39,737 bases of DNA from Sphingobacteriia bacterium (GTDB lineage: Bacteria > Bacteroidota > Bacteroidia > Chitinophagales > Chitinophagaceae): NCBI GenBank assembly GCA_947460365.1, contig CANHJH010000005.1, positions 1 through 39,737 on the forward strand, given 5' to 3'. The notes beneath the pieces were generated by a model. The model made no database searches. It saw only the letters and a list, made by a program, of their open reading frames with translations, and was not told where the DNA came from. The translations under genes were made by a program, and so were the position numbers. Of the stretch, positions 9,776 through 19,400 are shown piece after piece (positions within the stretch are counted from its first letter, which is position 1; each line of letters starts with the position of its first letter).

Positions 9776-12075
9776 TGAAAAAAATAATTTTAACAGTAAC
9801 CTCATCAATTCTTTTAATTGCACATTTATTTGCTCAATCTAAAACAATTGAACCTGAAACGTTGGTAAATCCGTTGATGGGAACTCAATCTATATTTAGT
9901 TTGTCGAATGGTAATACATATCCTGCGATTGGTCGCCCATGGGGTATGAATTATTGGACACCACAAACAGGCTTAATGGGTGATGGTTGGGCTTATACAT
10001 ACACATCAGAAAAAATCAGGGGTTTTAAACAAACACATCAGCCTTCTCCATGGATTAATGATTACGGACAGTTTTCTATTATGCCTATAACCGGGAAACT
10101 TGTTTTTAATGAAAAACAAAGAGCCAGTTGGTTTAGTCACAAATCGGAAGAAGCTAAGCCTTATTATTATAAAGTTTATTTAGCTGATCATCATATTACT
10201 ACCGAAATCACCACAACTGAAAGAGCTGCTCATTTTCAAATAAGTTTTCCTGAGACGGATAATTCATATGTAGTAATTGATGCATTTGATAAAGGTTCTT
10301 ATATTAAAGTTATTCCTTCAGAGAATAAAATAATTGGTTATAATACCAGAAACAGTGGGAGTGTACCGGAAAATTTTAAAAATTACTTCGTTATAACTTT
10401 TGATAAACCTTTTACATTTAAACAAACTTGGAGAGACAGTGTATTAGTAAAAGATACTTTAGAATTATCAGCCGATCATGTTGGAGCAATAGTTGGTTTT
10501 AAAACACATAAAGACGAAAAAGTGCAGGTAAAGGTAGCTTCATCATTTATTAGTTTTGAGCAAGCTGCTTTTAATTTAAATAATGAACTGGGTACTTCTT
10601 CTTTTAATCAAAATGTTGCAGCTTCTAAAAAAGCCTGGAATAAAATATTAGGGAAAGTAAAAATCGAAAGTGATAATAAAGAACAATTAAGCACTTTTTA
10701 TTCTTGTTTATATCGAACGGTTTGTTTCCCTCAAAAACATTACGAGATTGATGTTAACGGAAACCCAATTCATTACAGCCCATATAATGGTAAAATATTG
10801 CCAGGTTATTTATTTGCAGGAACCGGATTTTGGGACACTTTCAGAGCATTGTATCCTTTGTTAAATCTATTGTATCCCTCTATAAATAAAGAAATGCAGG
10901 AGGGACTCATCAATACTTATAAAGAAGGACATTTTTTACCTGAATGGTCCAGCCCCGGCTTTAGAAATTGTATGATTGGTAATAACTCTGCTTCTATTGT
11001 GGCTGATGCATATATTAAAGGAGGAAGCGGTTATGATATTAACCTGCTGTATAAAGCATTGTTAAATGGTGCAAATAATGAGGGCCCAAATGATGCTGTT
11101 GGAAGAAAAGGGGTAGCATATTATAACACGTTAGGCTATGTGCCTTATGATGTAAATATTAGTGAAAATGCCGCAAGAACACTTGAATACGCGTATGATG
11201 ATTTTGCTATTTGGCAATTGGCAAAAAAATTAAAAAGACCAAATGATGAAATTGCATTGTACGAAAAGAGAATGCTTAACTACAAAAACGTTTTTGATCC
11301 GACCACTAAATTAATGCGAGGTAAAAATAAGAATGGCAGTTTTCAAACTCCATTTAGTCCATTTAAATGGGGCGATGCTTTTACCGAAGGAAATAGTTGG
11401 CATTACAGCTGGAGCGTATTTCATGATATTCAGGGACTAATTGACTTAATGGGCGGCGAAAGAACTTTTTCTTCAATGCTCGATTCTGTATTCAATATGC
11501 CTCCTACGTTTGATTATAGTTATTATGGTTATCCTATTCATGAAATCAGAGAAATGCAAATAATGAATATGGGACAATATGCGCATGGTAATCAGCCCAT
11601 TCAGCATATGATTTATTTGTACAACTATGCCGGGGAACCATGGAAAACGCAATATTGGTCTCGTGAAGTAATGAACCGCTTATATAAACCCACCCCTGAT
11701 GGATTTTGTGGAGATGAAGACAATGGTCAAACTTCTGCATGGTATGTATTTTCTGCAATGGGTTTTTATCCGGTTACGCCTGCAGTAGATGAGTATGTAT
11801 TAGGTGCGCCGTTGTTTAAGAAAATGACTATAGAATTAGAAAATGGAAATCAGCTTTTAATAAAAGCTGATGCAAATGATGATCAAAACAAGTATGTAAG
11901 TAATTTAACCTGGAATAAGAAGGTTTATACCAAAAACTATATCAATCATTTTGATATTAATTTAGGGGGCGTTTTAGATTTCACCATGAAAAGTGTTCCT
12001 AATAAACTAAGGGGTAATACTAAAACTGCATACCCTTATTCCTATTCAATTAAAAATAATTATGCAAAAAATTGA
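9775..12075 (+). CDS. GH92 alpha-mannosidase, secreted
   Basis: This 766-aa protein begins with a signal peptide ending 'HLFAQ'. It shows the GH92 landmarks 'NPLMGT', 'GNTYPAIGRPWGMNYW', 'LPEWSSPGF' with 'CMIGNNSAS', and the catalytic-base region 'GDEDNGQTSAWYVFSAMGFY' from about residue 646. GH92 enzymes are calcium-dependent inverting exo-alpha-mannosidases (1,2 / 1,3 / 1,4 / 1,6 linkages) that trim N-glycans in Bacteroidota. The exact linkage cannot be read here. The gene overlaps GH125 by 1 base and the sialic-acid lyase by 14 bases. That tight packing places mannose release and sialic-acid breakdown in one transcript. Confidence 0.95.
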   Translation: MKKIILTVTSSILLIAHLFAQSKTIEPETLVNPLMGTQSIFSLSNGNTYPAIGRPWGMNYWTPQTGLMGDGWAYTYTSEKIRGFKQTHQPSPWINDYGQFSIMPITGKLVFNEKQRASWFSHKSEEAKPYYYKVYLADHHITTEITTTERAAHFQISFPETDNSYVVIDAFDKGSYIKVIPSENKIIGYNTRNSGSVPENFKNYFVITFDKPFTFKQTWRDSVLVKDTLELSADHVGAIVGFKTHKDEKVQVKVASSFISFEQAAFNLNNELGTSSFNQNVAASKKAWNKILGKVKIESDNKEQLSTFYSCLYRTVCFPQKHYEIDVNGNPIHYSPYNGKILPGYLFAGTGFWDTFRALYPLLNLLYPSINKEMQEGLINTYKEGHFLPEWSSPGFRNCMIGNNSASIVADAYIKGGSGYDINLLYKALLNGANNEGPNDAVGRKGVAYYNTLGYVPYDVNISENAARTLEYAYDDFAIWQLAKKLKRPNDEIALYEKRMLNYKNVFDPTTKLMRGKNKNGSFQTPFSPFKWGDAFTEGNSWHYSWSVFHDIQGLIDLMGGERTFSSMLDSVFNMPPTFDYSYYGYPIHEIREMQIMNMGQYAHGNQPIQHMIYLYNYAGEPWKTQYWSREVMNRLYKPTPDGFCGDEDNGQTSAWYVFSAMGFYPVTPAVDEYVLGAPLFKKMTIELENGNQLLIKADANDDQNKYVSNLTWNKKVYTKNYINHFDINLGGVLDFTMKSVPNKLRGNTKTAYPYSYSIKNNYAKN

Positions 12076-12982
12076 AGGTTTAATAGCAGCACCATTTACC
12101 CCAATGCATCAAGATGAATCGTTGAATTTGTCTTTAATCCCTTCATATTATGCAATGCTGAAGCATAATAATGTTAAAGGCGCTTTCATTTGTGGATCAA
12201 CAGGAGAGGGTGTTTCATTATCTACGGAGGAAAAAAAACATGTTGCTGAAGCATGGGCTTTGTGTACCAGCAATGATCCCGATTTTATTACGATGACATT
12301 GTTGGGTGGGACAAGTGTAACGGATTGTATAGAGCTGGCTAAACATGCTATGTTGGTTGGTATTAAAGCAGTTTCTTTCACTGCCCCTTTTTATTTTAAA
12401 CCATCTTCAATAGAAATGTTGGTGCAAGTTTGTGAAAAAATAGCAGCTTCAGTACCCGATTTGCCATTTTATTATTATCATATTCCTGTTTTAACTGGGG
12501 TGAATTTTTCAATGATTGACCTGCTAACTGCAGTTGATGGCCGTATCCCTAATTTCGCCGGCATTAAATATACTCATGAAGATTTTATGGACTTTTTATC
12601 TTGTATGCATTTTAAAGATGGTAAGTATGATATGCTTTGGGGAAGAGATGAAAACATGTTGCCTGCTTTATCATTGGGTACAAAAGCTGCTGTTGGTAGT
12701 ACATTTAATTACGCTGCTCCCTTGTATTATGCTTTGATGGATTCCTTTAAACAAGGTGAATTAAAAACAGCTGCTATGCTGCAACAACAATCTATTGATA
12801 TGATAAGATTGTTAGGTAAATATGGAGGAATTGCTACCGGTAAAGCTTACATGAAATTAATTGGCCTTGATTGTGGTACATTTAGATTGCCTGTTAAAAA
12901 CATGACCGATATCGAACATCAACAGTTTATTGCTGATACAGAAAAATTAGGATTTAAAACATATTGTTCTAAAATCGGTTAA
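12062..12982 (+). CDS. nanA: N-acetylneuraminate lyase (DapA/NAL superfamily)
   Basis: This 306-aa cytosolic aldolase has 'GSTGEGVSLSTEEK', 'FYYYHIPVLTGV' with the catalytic Tyr, and the Schiff-base Lys K169 in 'GIKYTHEDF'. The 'YYYHIPxLTGV' block resembles animal NPL and the Bacteroidota NanL lyases, which split N-acetylneuraminate into ManNAc and pyruvate. A NanM homologue follows immediately, and a 2-epimerase lies two genes further on, supporting this over dihydrodipicolinate synthase. Because uxuA is in the same run, a 2-keto-3-deoxy-sugar-acid aldolase is a weaker alternative. The gene starts inside the last codons of the GH92 gene, a 14-base overlap that suggests translational coupling. 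Confidence 0.87.
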   Translation: MQKIEGLIAAPFTPMHQDESLNLSLIPSYYAMLKHNNVKGAFICGSTGEGVSLSTEEKKHVAEAWALCTSNDPDFITMTLLGGTSVTDCIELAKHAMLVGIKAVSFTAPFYFKPSSIEMLVQVCEKIAASVPDLPFYYYHIPVLTGVNFSMIDLLTAVDGRIPNFAGIKYTHEDFMDFLSCMHFKDGKYDMLWGRDENMLPALSLGTKAAVGSTFNYAAPLYYALMDSFKQGELKTAAMLQQQSIDMIRLLGKYGGIATGKAYMKLIGLDCGTFRLPVKNMTDIEHQQFIADTEKLGFKTYCSKIG

Positions 12983-12999
12983 TTAAAAAATAATAATGC

Positions 13000-14163
13000 A
13001 TGAATAGGAGAATTACTGCTTTAGTAACAGTCACTTTTGCATTAATTTCTTGTGTTAATTTACTTGCCCAAAATAAATCTGACCAATTGTATAAATGGGA
13101 AAAATATTTATTGCAACCAAATAACAATACGCCATCTAATCATGTATTAGGTTATGCAGGAATGTTTGGTGGTATCTATAATAATCAAATGATTATTGGT
13201 GGAGGTGCAAATTTCCCTGATGCGATGCCCTGGTTGGGCGGACAAAAAAAGTATTCCAATCAACTATTTGTTTATTCGAAAAACAAGGAGGGACAACTTG
13301 TTTTAAACCCAAAAATATATTTCCTGCCATTTAATTTGGCTTATGCCGCTAGTTGTAGTAGTGATAGGGGTATCATCGTATTGGGCGGAGAAAATGAAGA
13401 GGGGCCTGTAAACCATGCCTTTATCATTCAATTGATTAATGATCAGTTAAAAATATCAGCACTCCCCGCCATTCCTTGTAAAGTAACCAATGCAATGGTT
13501 TGTTTGGTAGATGATAAAGTTTATTTAATAGGCGGTGAAAATGCAGAGAAAACATTGAATCAATTGCTATGTTTGAATCTTAATGAAGTGGATAATGGCT
13601 GGTTTCAATTGCCTGTTATTCCTTTTGCTGTGTCTCATGCAGTTGCAAGTTTGCAAACTATCAATGGGAAGAAAAAAATATTTATAATTGGTGGTAGAAA
13701 GAAAAACAAACATCTGATAAGTGATTTGTATAATTCCATCATTGAATTTGATATCATGTCAAAAACATGGTCATCCAAAAATACACTTCCATATGCATTG
13801 TCTGCCGGTACAGGTTTTCCATTAAATAATCATCAAATATTGTTATTAGGTGGAGATAAGGGCACTACCTTTAGTAAGGTGGAACAACTGCTATTAGACA
13901 TAAATGGGGAGCAAAATTCTGCTATAAAAGCATCTTACAATCAACAAAAAATAAAGCTACAATCTACACATCCGGGTTTTTCAAATGAAATGATATTGAT
14001 AAACAATCAAACGAATACTTTAACTATGGCTGGTCAAATTCCCTATGATGTTCCTGTAACTACCACTATTTTTCCATGGAAAAATGAATGGTTTATTCCG
14101 AGTGGAGAAATTAAAGCTGGTGTAAGGAGTCCATTTATATTATCTATTTCATTAAACCCTTAG
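13000..14163 (+). CDS. nanM: Kelch-type N-acetylneuraminate mutarotase/epimerase (NanM-like)
   Basis: This 387-aa protein consists of Kelch beta-propeller repeats ('IIGGGANFPDAMPWLGG', 'GGENEEG', 'LIGGENAE', 'FIIGGRKK', 'LLGGDKG'). It matches the cyclically permuted mutarotase family that converts alpha- to beta-N-acetylneuraminate. The N-terminus is an export signal. 'LISC' could be a lipobox at Cys18, and 'LLAQ' offers an ordinary signal peptidase site, so lipoprotein versus soluble periplasmic is open. An ATG at 12996 is followed two codons later by a stop, so 13000 is the start. Its position between lyase and transporter fits the nan operons of Bacteroidota. Confidence 0.88.
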   Translation: MNRRITALVTVTFALISCVNLLAQNKSDQLYKWEKYLLQPNNNTPSNHVLGYAGMFGGIYNNQMIIGGGANFPDAMPWLGGQKKYSNQLFVYSKNKEGQLVLNPKIYFLPFNLAYAASCSSDRGIIVLGGENEEGPVNHAFIIQLINDQLKISALPAIPCKVTNAMVCLVDDKVYLIGGENAEKTLNQLLCLNLNEVDNGWFQLPVIPFAVSHAVASLQTINGKKKIFIIGGRKKNKHLISDLYNSIIEFDIMSKTWSSKNTLPYALSAGTGFPLNNHQILLLGGDKGTTFSKVEQLLLDINGEQNSAIKASYNQQKIKLQSTHPGFSNEMILINNQTNTLTMAGQIPYDVPVTTTIFPWKNEWFIPSGEIKAGVRSPFILSISLNP

Positions 14164-14170
14164 TTTTTTT

Positions 14171-15406
14171 ATGAATCCATCTAAAAGATATGGTTGGACA
14201 GTTGTAGCCATGCTATGGTTAGTAGCGTTGCTAAATTATATGGATCGGCAAATTCTTTCTACCATGAAGAATTTAATGCAGTCTGAAATAATTGAATTAC
14301 AGTCCGCTACATACTTTGGTTATTTAATGGCCATCTTTCTATGGGTTTATGGAATAATGAGTCCTTTTTCAGGTATGATTGCAGATAGATTTAATAGAAA
14401 ATACCTGATCGTTGGAAGTTTATTTGTTTGGTCAACCATTACACTTTTGATGAGCTATGCACAATCTTTTTCTCAATTATATGTATTGAGAGCTACTATG
14501 GGAGTAAGTGAAGCTTTATATATACCAGCTGCTTTGTCTTTAATCGCAGATTATCATGATACTAAAACAAGGTCGTTGGCAATTGGGTTACACATGACTG
14601 GTTTGTATATGGGACAAGCATTAGGAGGGTTCGGGGCAACCATTGCGGCACATTATTCGTGGCAGCATATATTCTTTATGTTGGGTGTAATTGGAATTGT
14701 TTATTCTTTTATTTTAATATTCTTCTTAAAAGAAATTAGGACTAAACAAATTTCATTAACCAGTCTGCATAAAAACATGGAAGAAACTAAAGCAGCTGTT
14801 AATTTAAATTCCTTATTCAAAAATCCTTCATTCTGGTTGATGCTGATTTATTTTACAATTCCAAGTCTGCCGGGTTGGGGCGTAAAAAATTGGTTGCCTA
14901 CTTTATTTGCAGAAAACCTATCTATAAAAATGGAACTTGCCGGTCCTATTTCGACAGTTACAACTGCCGGATCTTCTTTTTTAGGAGTTATTTTTGGGGG
15001 TATAATTTCTGATAAATGGGTGCAGAAAAATATTAAAGGAAGAATTTATACCAGCGCAATTGGTCTCGCATTAACAGTGCCAGCATTATTGTTAATAGGT
15101 TTGGGGCATTCGATGATAAATGTATTAGGAGCCGCATTCTGCTTTGGATTTGGATTTGGCATGTTTGATGCGAATAATATGCCTATAATTTGTCAGTTGA
15201 TTTCACCAAAACAAAGAGCTACCGCATATGGTTTTATGAATATGACAGGTGTATTTGCAGGTGCATTAATAACTAATTTTTTAGGCAAATCAACGGATGG
15301 GGGGCATTTGGGAAGGGACTTTGCAGTATTGTCCGGATTTGTGTTGATTGCAATAATGCTACAATTGTATTTTCTACATCCTGAAAAAAAATCTTTTGAA
15401 CAATAA
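14171..15406 (+). CDS. MFS transporter, probable sialic acid (or hexuronate) permease
   Basis: This 411-aa protein has about twelve hydrophobic segments. The start 'LNYMDRQILSTMKN' and the loop-2 motif 'GMIADRFNRKYLI' belong to the anion:cation symporter / ExuT-like MFS group. It lies 7 bases after nanM and 31 bases before the 2-epimerase, the place held by the MFS NanT in Bacteroidota nan clusters. Family members also carry hexuronates, and uxuA is in the same run, so glucuronate or galacturonate uptake is the main alternative. Membership in MFS is clear; the substrate comes from context only. Confidence 0.85.
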   Translation: MNPSKRYGWTVVAMLWLVALLNYMDRQILSTMKNLMQSEIIELQSATYFGYLMAIFLWVYGIMSPFSGMIADRFNRKYLIVGSLFVWSTITLLMSYAQSFSQLYVLRATMGVSEALYIPAALSLIADYHDTKTRSLAIGLHMTGLYMGQALGGFGATIAAHYSWQHIFFMLGVIGIVYSFILIFFLKEIRTKQISLTSLHKNMEETKAAVNLNSLFKNPSFWLMLIYFTIPSLPGWGVKNWLPTLFAENLSIKMELAGPISTVTTAGSSFLGVIFGGIISDKWVQKNIKGRIYTSAIGLALTVPALLLIGLGHSMINVLGAAFCFGFGFGMFDANNMPIICQLISPKQRATAYGFMNMTGVFAGALITNFLGKSTDGGHLGRDFAVLSGFVLIAIMLQLYFLHPEKKSFEQ

Positions 15407-15437
15407 CTTAATTTTACTAAAATAAACAATTGATGTT

Positions 15438-16622
15438 ATGTCTTATTCTAATACGGAGTTAAATGAATTGTATACTTTTTATCAGAATCAATTATTGACA
15501 GATACAGTTCCCTTCTGGTTTCCAAGATCCTTTGACTTGGAATTTGGTGGATTTTTATTAATGCGGGATGCCGATGGTGAACTAATTGATGATGATAAGG
15601 CTGTTTGGATTCAGGGGCGAGCTACCTGGCTCTTATCTACTTTATATAATACTATTGAACAAAAGCAAGAATGGTTAGAAGGCGCCAAACTCGGCTATGA
15701 TTTTTTAAATAAATATTGTTTTGACGATGACGGACAAATGTTCTTTCATGTTACTCGTCAGGGAGATCCAATTCGCAAAAGAAGATATTTTTTTTCTGAA
15801 ACATTTTATGTTATTGCGGCTGCCGCTTATGCAAAGGCAAGTGGTGATATGGAAGCAGCTGAAAAAGCAAGATATGTTTTTGGAAAATGCATTGAGTATG
15901 CAACAGTAAAAGGCCTGTTGCAACCTAAATTTACTCATACCCGACCTTCTAAAGGGATTGGTGTACCCATGATTATGATGAACACGGCTCAACAACTTCG
16001 TGAAACTATTGGTGATGATCGTTGTGATGAATGGATAAACAATTGGATTAAAGAAATTGAAAAAGATTTCGTTAAAGATGATATAAAATGTGTAATGGAG
16101 CAAGTGGCACCGGATGGTTCTATTATAGATCATATAGATGGAAGAACCCTTAACCCTGGTCATGCAATGGAAGGCGCATGGTTTATCTTACATGAAGCAA
16201 AATACCAAAATAATAATCCGCATTTAATTGAATTGGGTTGTAAAATGTTGGATTATATGTGGGAAAGAGGCTGGGATAAAGAATATGGAGGAATATTATA
16301 TTTTAGAGATGTATACAATAAGCCCGTACAAGAGTATTGGCAAGATATGAAATTTTGGTGGCCACATAATGAAGTAATTATTGCTACTTTATTAGCTTAT
16401 TTAATGACGGGTAATGCTAAGTATGCAGAGTGGCACAAACAAATTCATGCATATGCCTATAAACATTTTCACGATCCAATAAACGGTGAGTGGTATGGCT
16501 ATTTACATCGTGATGGAACCATTGCTCAAACAGCAAAAGGAAATCTATTCAAAGGCCCTTTTCATTTACCTAGACAAGAATGGTATTGTGCTCAAATACT
16601 TAAAAAATATTTACAATTATAA
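15438..16622 (+). CDS. N-acylglucosamine 2-epimerase (AGE/RnBP family)
   Basis: This 394-aa (alpha/alpha)6-barrel protein has AGE-family signatures: 'WIQGRATWLLSTLYN', 'NPGHAMEGAWF' with the conserved His, and a C-terminal 'MKFWWPHNEVIIATL'. The family interconverts ManNAc and GlcNAc. In Bacteroidota this step replaces the ManNAc kinase / ManNAc-6-P epimerase route, and the gene is called nanE there despite being unrelated to E. coli NanE. The product GlcNAc would need a kinase and nagA/nagB from elsewhere, as none is in the window. Mannose or cellobiose 2-epimerase activity is possible for relatives, but the nan context favours ManNAc. No signal peptide, hence cytosolic. Confidence 0.88.
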   Translation: MSYSNTELNELYTFYQNQLLTDTVPFWFPRSFDLEFGGFLLMRDADGELIDDDKAVWIQGRATWLLSTLYNTIEQKQEWLEGAKLGYDFLNKYCFDDDGQMFFHVTRQGDPIRKRRYFFSETFYVIAAAAYAKASGDMEAAEKARYVFGKCIEYATVKGLLQPKFTHTRPSKGIGVPMIMMNTAQQLRETIGDDRCDEWINNWIKEIEKDFVKDDIKCVMEQVAPDGSIIDHIDGRTLNPGHAMEGAWFILHEAKYQNNNPHLIELGCKMLDYMWERGWDKEYGGILYFRDVYNKPVQEYWQDMKFWWPHNEVIIATLLAYLMTGNAKYAEWHKQIHAYAYKHFHDPINGEWYGYLHRDGTIAQTAKGNLFKGPFHLPRQEWYCAQILKKYLQL

Positions 16623-16659
16623 TTAGTCAAAGTTCATTTTCTGTAAACTAATTGCCAAC

Positions 16660-17874
16660 ATGAACACTTTTCGTAGTTATTTAAATACGGGCAACCGGAT
16701 GATTCAATCGATGCGTTGGTATGGCCCAAATGATCCAGTAAGTTTATCTGATATTAAACAAGCCGGATGTACTTCTGTAGTTTCTGCTTTGCATCACATT
16801 GCTAACGGACAAATTTGGGAAGTGAATGAAATTGAAAAAAGAAAAAGGGAGATTGAACATGCAGGACTTACGTGGGATGTAGTAGAAAGTGTGCCAGTTC
16901 ATGAAGCAATTAAAACCCATGCTGAAAATTTTAATATTTATATTAATAACTATAAACAAACTATTGTTAATTTAAGTAATTGCGGTATTAAAATTGTTAC
17001 CTATAATTTTATGCCCGTATTAGATTGGACAAGAACAGACTTGTCTTACATGGTAGAAGATGGAAGTAAAGCGTTGAAATTTGAAAAAGCTGCATTGATA
17101 GCTTTTGATTTATTTATCTTGAAAAGAATAGACGCACAAAAGGATTATACAAATGAAGAGTATGAAAGAGCAAAACAAAGGTTTGGCTCAATGAATGAGG
17201 CTGAAAAAAATCAATTGGAGAAGAATATAATAGCAGGCTTGCCGGGTAGCGAAGAAAGTTTCACCGTAGCTCAATTTCAACTCGCGTTGGATGCTTATAA
17301 AAATATCGATGCAAATAAACTGAGAAATCACCTGATATATTTTTTGCAACAAATTATTCCTGTAGCTGTTGAATACGGAGTAAAAATGGTCATTCATCCG
17401 GATGATCCTCCATACTCCATTCTCGGATTACCAAGAATTGTGTCTACACCAGCTGATCTCGACTATTTATTTCAAGCTGTTCCATCTTTAAATAACGGAC
17501 TTTGTTTCTGTACAGGATCCTTTGGGGTAAGAGCGGACAATGACTTGCCTGAAATGGTACAACAATTTGGCATTAGGATTAATTTTATTCATTTGAGAAG
17601 CACAAAAGGCAATGATCAAGGCGACTTTTATGAAGACAATCATTTGGAAGGTGATGTAGATATGTATGCCGTAATTAAAGAATTAGTTTTAGTGATGGCC
17701 AAAAGAAATATCTCAATACCTGTTAGGCCAGATCACGGCCATCAAATGCTGGATGATTTAAATAAAAAAACAAATCCGGGTTACTCCGCAATTGGCAGAC
17801 TTAGGGGTTTGGCTGAAATACGAGGGGTTGAATTAGGTATTTTGAGAAGCTTGGCCGAAAAGACTAAACCATGA
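16660..17874 (+). CDS. uxuA: Mannonate dehydratase
   Basis: This 404-aa protein of the UxuA family begins with '[20 protein letters not shown]', carries '[18 protein letters not shown]' and the metal/active-site blocks 'NGLCFCTGS' and 'RPDHGHQML'. The enzyme dehydrates D-mannonate to 2-keto-3-deoxygluconate in hexuronate catabolism, using a divalent metal. It is full length. It follows the 2-epimerase by 37 bases as the last gene of the run. No uxuB, uxaC, kdgK or kdgA is nearby, so either the rest of that pathway is elsewhere or the operon serves a glycan containing both sialic acid and uronic acid. Confidence 0.94.
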   Translation: MNTFRSYLNTGNRMIQSMRWYGPNDPVSLSDIKQAGCTSVVSALHHIANGQIWEVNEIEKRKREIEHAGLTWDVVESVPVHEAIKTHAENFNIYINNYKQTIVNLSNCGIKIVTYNFMPVLDWTRTDLSYMVEDGSKALKFEKAALIAFDLFILKRIDAQKDYTNEEYERAKQRFGSMNEAEKNQLEKNIIAGLPGSEESFTVAQFQLALDAYKNIDANKLRNHLIYFLQQIIPVAVEYGVKMVIHPDDPPYSILGLPRIVSTPADLDYLFQAVPSLNNGLCFCTGSFGVRADNDLPEMVQQFGIRINFIHLRSTKGNDQGDFYEDNHLEGDVDMYAVIKELVLVMAKRNISIPVRPDHGHQMLDDLNKKTNPGYSAIGRLRGLAEIRGVELGILRSLAEKTKP

Positions 17875-18017
17875 TTGAAAATAGTTTTGAAAAAAAGCAT
17901 TTGTAATCAAACAAATTTTGCAAATAAAACCTAAATTTAGGAATAGTAAATAGTACATATTCATCGATCACGATTGTGCGAGGAGTATGTAACGACTAAA
18001 AAACTAAATGCGCTTAA

Positions 18018-19379
18018 ATGAAAAATCAGTTTCAAATTTCTTTTTTTTTATTGCTCACCTTTATTGCTTTGGGAGCACTTGATTCTACCGCGCAATGGCG
18101 CTCATTATTTAATGGGAAAGATTTATCTGGTTGGAATCAAAAAAATGGCATAGCAAAGTTTTATGTTGAAAAAGGCGAAATGGTTGGTTCAACTGTAGCC
18201 AATACCGGGAATTCTTTTTTGTGTACAAATGAGGAATACAGTGATTTTATTTTTGAAGTTGATTTAAAGGTAGATGCTTCTATGAATTCAGGTATACAAT
18301 TTCGAAGTTTATCCAAATCCGACTACCGAAACAATCAAGTACACGGGTATCAAATGGAAGTAGATCCTTCTTCCAGAGCATGGTCTGGTGGTATTTATGA
18401 TGAAGGTAGAAGAGATTGGTTGTACATTCCTAATATTAATGAGGAAGGTAAAAAAGCATTTAAATCAGGTGATTGGAATAAATATAGAATAGAAGCTATT
18501 GGTAATACTTTACGAACATGGATAAATGGTATCCCGGTAGCAAATTTAGTGGATGACATGACTGCGAAAGGATTTATAGCCCTTCAAGTTCATTCAATAT
18601 CCGGTGATATGACTGAAGGAATGAAAATACGATGGAGAAACATCAGAATACAAACAACTAACCTTAGTCCTACGCCATCTGATAACACTCCCGTAATTAA
18701 TTTAGTAAAGAACAACTTGTCTGATCAAGAGAAAAGTCAAGGCTTTAAACTATTGTTTAATGGGCAGGATTTTACAGGATGGAGAGCTGTTCATGGTAAT
18801 AAAATGCCTGAAAAAAGATGGAATATAGTGGATGGTGAAATGGTGGTTAGTCCTTCTGATGGCTCAGAAACAGGAAATGATATTGTAACAGAGGATCAAT
18901 TTCAATCCTTTGAATTGATTTTTGATTTTAAATTATCAGAGGGTGCAAATTCCGGAATCAAATATTTGGTGAATGAATCATTCGAATCTCAGGGAAAATC
19001 GGGTATAGGATTGGAATATCAGATTTTAGATGATGCAAAACATCCGGACGCCAAACAAGGTGTTGTTGGCAATAGAACACAAGCAAGTTTGTATGATTTA
19101 ATTCCTTCTTATAAATTAGACAAGAGGTTTCAACGTAAGATTGGAGATTGGAATCAGGGAAGAATAATCGTATATCCAAACAACATTGTTCAACATTGGT
19201 TAAATGGTTTTAAAGTAATTGAATATGAAAGAAAGAGCAATATTTTTCAAGCATTGGTTGCTCGTTCTAAATATGAAAAATACAATGGATTTGGGATGAA
19301 TGAGAAGGGTAATATCCTAATACAAGACCATGGGAACAATGTTTCATTCAGAAATATTAAAATCAGAACAATCCAATAG
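18018..19379 (+). CDS. Secreted protein with two DUF1080 (3-keto-disaccharide hydrolase) domains
   Basis: This 453-aa protein has a signal peptide ending near 'DSTAQ' and two copies of the same jelly-roll domain. Copy 1 (about 25-215) has 'SLFNGKDLSGW' and 'NSGIQFRS'; copy 2 (about 240-450) has 'LLFNGQDFTGW' and 'NSGIKYLV'. PF06439 (DUF1080) is now associated with hydrolysis of 3-keto-glycosides, a concanavalin-like fold. The single-domain form is more common, so this looks like an internal duplication. The second copy retains 'GIGLEYQILDDAKHPDA'. The next gene, 21 bases on, is a Gfo/Idh/MocA oxidoreductase, the usual partner that makes or uses 3-keto sugars. Confidence 0.88.
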   Translation: MKNQFQISFFLLLTFIALGALDSTAQWRSLFNGKDLSGWNQKNGIAKFYVEKGEMVGSTVANTGNSFLCTNEEYSDFIFEVDLKVDASMNSGIQFRSLSKSDYRNNQVHGYQMEVDPSSRAWSGGIYDEGRRDWLYIPNINEEGKKAFKSGDWNKYRIEAIGNTLRTWINGIPVANLVDDMTAKGFIALQVHSISGDMTEGMKIRWRNIRIQTTNLSPTPSDNTPVINLVKNNLSDQEKSQGFKLLFNGQDFTGWRAVHGNKMPEKRWNIVDGEMVVSPSDGSETGNDIVTEDQFQSFELIFDFKLSEGANSGIKYLVNESFESQGKSGIGLEYQILDDAKHPDAKQGVVGNRTQASLYDLIPSYKLDKRFQRKIGDWNQGRIIVYPNNIVQHWLNGFKVIEYERKSNIFQALVARSKYEKYNGFGMNEKGNILIQDHGNNVSFRNIKIRTIQ

Positions 19380-19400
19380 TTTAATAAATCAATAATTGTC

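Noticed and set aside
15705-16163. 152-aa minus-strand ORF
   Set aside because: It lies wholly inside the N-acylglucosamine 2-epimerase gene, and its translation has no recognisable domain; a shadow frame.
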